From a virus, in IMG/VR virus record IMGVR_UViG_3300045743_000019, positions 1 through 30,244 of that record: a stretch of DNA of 30,244 bases, one strand, 5' to 3'. Position 1 is the stretch's first letter; every line of letters starts with the position of its first letter. Both the position numbers and the translations under genes were made by a program. This document shows, piece by piece, positions 28,526 to 30,244 of the stretch. Below the pieces are notes generated by a model. That model did no database searches. It saw only the letters and a list, made by a program, of their open reading frames with translations, and had not been told where the DNA came from.

Positions 28526-29428
28526 ATGGCATTTATACTCATTGACGGTGTTATCGCCAATGACACCTTTGCCACTCCAGCTAGTGCTAGAACCTTTGTT
28601 TTACTAGATGGTTTAACCCATTCTCAGTTTAGTTCTGCAGCTTCTGCTACAGCACAGCCAGTAGACGCTATACTAGGTTTAACTACTTGGGCAGTTACTG
28701 GTGGTACTATATCTGGCACTATTTCCGCTACCCAAGCAGGAAATACTGCAGTAGTCACCGGTACAGTTACAGCATTAGCTATTACTGGAACCATTGCAGC
28801 AACGCAAGGAAACAACACAGCAGTAGTTACTGGAGTGTTGTCCTTTGCTGGTTCTGTTACAGCCACTCAAGCAGCTAATACAAGTTCCTTGACAGGGGCT
28901 TTACTATTCAGCGGAACCATTAGTGCTACGCAGAATAGTAACACAGCAGTACTTACAGGTACAGTTTCGGGTGCGGGTACTACAGGAACCATCTCTGCTA
29001 CGCAGGATGCTAATACCAGTGCATTAACTGGAGTAGAAACCTTTGTTGGTACGTTGTCTGTAACCCAAGCTGGTAATATAGCTAGTGTAACTGGTACAGA
29101 GACGTACTCCATTGTTATTGTAGCTACACAAGCAGATAACCAAGCTTCTATAACGGCTTCAGAGACGTTTAATGGCTTCATAGGGGCTACCCAAGCAGCT
29201 AACACTGTAAGCGTCTCTGGGACCGTTTTAAACAGTGTTACGGGGATTATCAATGCTACTCAGGCTGGTAACACTGCTCACTTAACTGGAACCAATGGAA
29301 CTGTAACTGATTTAACATGGGGTCCAACAGGAATAGAATACTACTTCCTACAACCTCCCTATAGCTTAGAACTAGCTACAGGTTCTCTCGTCCTTCCTTT
29401 AGGACTCAATCTTGTCATGGTGCTATAA
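28526..29428 (+). CDS. Repeat-containing virion protein (nine ATQxxN repeats)
   Basis: A 300-residue protein made mainly of about 20-residue units of the type G-x-I-x-A-T-Q-x-x-N-T-A-x-L-T-G. Nine units are visible from residue 65 to 265 (ISATQAGN, IAATQGNN, VTATQAAN, ISATQNSN, ISATQDAN, LSVTQAGN, IVATQADN, IGATQAAN, INATQAGN). There are almost no charged residues. The C-terminus is a different, hydrophobic domain (TGIEYYFLQPPYSLELATGS). Each unit looks like two beta strands, suggesting a solenoid or stacked fiber. Likely an exposed fiber or host-contact protein. Confidence 0.8.
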   Translation: MAFILIDGVIANDTFATPASARTFVLLDGLTHSQFSSAASATAQPVDAILGLTTWAVTGGTISGTISATQAGNTAVVTGTVTALAITGTIAATQGNNTAVVTGVLSFAGSVTATQAANTSSLTGALLFSGTISATQNSNTAVLTGTVSGAGTTGTISATQDANTSALTGVETFVGTLSVTQAGNIASVTGTETYSIVIVATQADNQASITASETFNGFIGATQAANTVSVSGTVLNSVTGIINATQAGNTAHLTGTNGTVTDLTWGPTGIEYYFLQPPYSLELATGSLVLPLGLNLVMVL

Positions 29429-29808
29429 TGCAAAACTGGCTTAAACTTGGTGATTACAACGTCATATGTGATTCGTGTGGACGTAAGTATAAAGCCTCTA
29501 CCATGCGTAAGAGGTGGGATGGATTACTAGTCTGTAAAGAAGACTACGAAATTAAACATCCTCAGTTGTCTATGAAGGTACGTGGGGATAAACAAACAGT
29601 TCCAATCCCTCGTCCTGAGGCAGCAGATCAATTCCTAGAGTTCTGTGACTTGTGGAAATCTTCCCCTATGGCAGGCTTCGGTACTGCTGACTGTGCGACA
29701 GTTGGAGGTAATACTTCCATCGCCATCTTAATTGACGTTTTTTCACCTAACGCCATTGCAGGTTATGCAATTGCTGGTAGGTCTATATCTGGAGTGTTAC
29801 ATACATGA
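29428..29808 (+). CDS. Zinc-binding phage virion-module protein
   Basis: A 126-residue protein with an N-terminal zinc-ribbon-like part (VICDSCGRKYKASTMRKRWD, LLVCKEDYEIKHPQ) containing CxxC plus a later Cys and His, then a PIPRPEAADQF linker and a hydrophobic C-terminal half. The DSCGRKYKAS..R.RWDG..VC..DYE.RHPQ pattern is common in phage proteins encoded near tail fiber genes. ATG overlaps the preceding stop and its own TGA overlaps the next ATG. Confidence 0.75.
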   Translation: MQNWLKLGDYNVICDSCGRKYKASTMRKRWDGLLVCKEDYEIKHPQLSMKVRGDKQTVPIPRPEAADQFLEFCDLWKSSPMAGFGTADCATVGGNTSIAILIDVFSPNAIAGYAIAGRSISGVLHT

Positions 29809-30244
29809 CTACAACAACCTTTGTTGATTACCAAACCCCCATTACTGCAGCTTGGCTTAATGATGTTAATGCTGCTGTTTACAGTGGTATTCTTCCTTCT
29901 GGTGGTGTAACCTCTGAGATTAAAACAGCTACGGCTGGACAGACAGTGTTTACTCTGGCTAATTCCTATGGTCCGGGTACACGTAACCTTTCTGTTTACA
30001 TCAATGGTATTAAGATTAATTCAACCGACTATACTGAAACCAATAGTGTAACAGTCACTTTACATACTGGTGCTACTGTTGGAGATGAACTTGAGTTTGT
30101 TGTTCTTTCTGCTGTATCTCTTGGATCGACTTCTGCAAATAATGTATCTTATGCTCCTGCTGGTACGGGTGTAACCACTACAGTACAAAGTAAACTACGT
30201 GAGTCTGTTTCAGTGAAAGATTTTGGGGCAGTGGGTGATGGGGT
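29805..30244 (+). CDS. Tailspike/tail fiber protein, N-terminal part, runs off window
   Basis: The frame from ATG 29805 (MTTTTFVDYQTPITAAWLND) stays open to the window edge for about 146 residues. It has an AWLNDVNAAVY head typical of podovirus tail adaptors, then a beta domain (GQTVFTLANSYGPGTRNLSV, YINGIKINSTDYTE) and reaches VSVKDFGAVGDG, the usual opening of right-handed beta-helix pectate-lyase-like tailspikes. It probably binds or degrades a host surface polysaccharide. The enzymatic part is outside the window. Confidence 0.85.
   Translation, partial: MTTTTFVDYQTPITAAWLNDVNAAVYSGILPSGGVTSEIKTATAGQTVFTLANSYGPGTRNLSVYINGIKINSTDYTETNSVTVTLHTGATVGDELEFVVLSAVSLGSTSANNVSYAPAGTGVTTTVQSKLRESVSVKDFGAVGDG

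Noticed and set aside
1-30244. Integrase, repressor or other lysogeny genes
   Set aside because: No recombinase motif or Cro/CI-type repressor was found; this does not exclude them outside the window.

Overview
This window looks like part of a tailed double-stranded DNA bacteriophage genome. The capsid and packaging genes (small and large terminase, portal, GroES-like co-chaperonin, scaffold, major capsid protein) followed by small virion genes and the start of a tailspike-like gene suggest a short-tailed (podovirus-type) phage. No tail-tube, tape-measure or integrase gene is visible. A small lipoprotein and the E. coli-like promoters and Shine-Dalgarno sites suggest a Gram-negative host, but nothing in the sequence names it.

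The layout is divergent. Positions 1 to about 16570 are transcribed leftward and about 17600 to the right end rightward, separated by about 1 kb of noncoding, repeat-rich DNA (16571-17601) that holds promoters and possibly an origin. The leftward arm begins (16570 down to 13358) with many small unknown genes. Next is a biosynthetic cassette (12906 down to 7590): class I glutamine amidotransferase, phiEco32-type COOH-NH2 ligase, an unknown gene, a second amidoligase, class II glutamine amidotransferase, an ATP-grasp ligase and another unknown gene. This set resembles predicted phage peptide or amide ligation systems of unknown product. The replication genes follow (7600 down to 1): zinc-ribbon protein, primase, DnaB-like helicase, family A DNA polymerase, a putative single-stranded DNA binding protein and a 5'-3' exonuclease. 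Three HNH-type homing endonuclease genes are inserted among them.

The polymerase is the most unusual locus. It is split at palm motif A, with a 68-residue gene and an HNH gene between the halves. The codons for LLQCDA occur on both sides of the HNH gene. The downstream copy has its own strong ribosome binding site and GTG start, but it is separated from the body of the C-terminal half by eight extra bases, so a plain reading does not give an intact motif A. Skipping from codon CAA to codon CAG would restore DASQLEWR exactly. Separately, both the primase and the helicase appear to start at AUU codons placed 6-7 bases after near-perfect Shine-Dalgarno sequences.

The rightward arm carries a small secreted peptide, terminase small subunit, a tRNA-Trp overlapping its 3' end, a small HNH gene, terminase large subunit, portal, two small genes (one GroES-like), scaffold, two head-associated genes, major capsid protein, and then small virion genes with internal terminators. 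These include a protein built from nine ATQxxN repeats and, at the right edge, a tailspike-like gene that runs out of the window.
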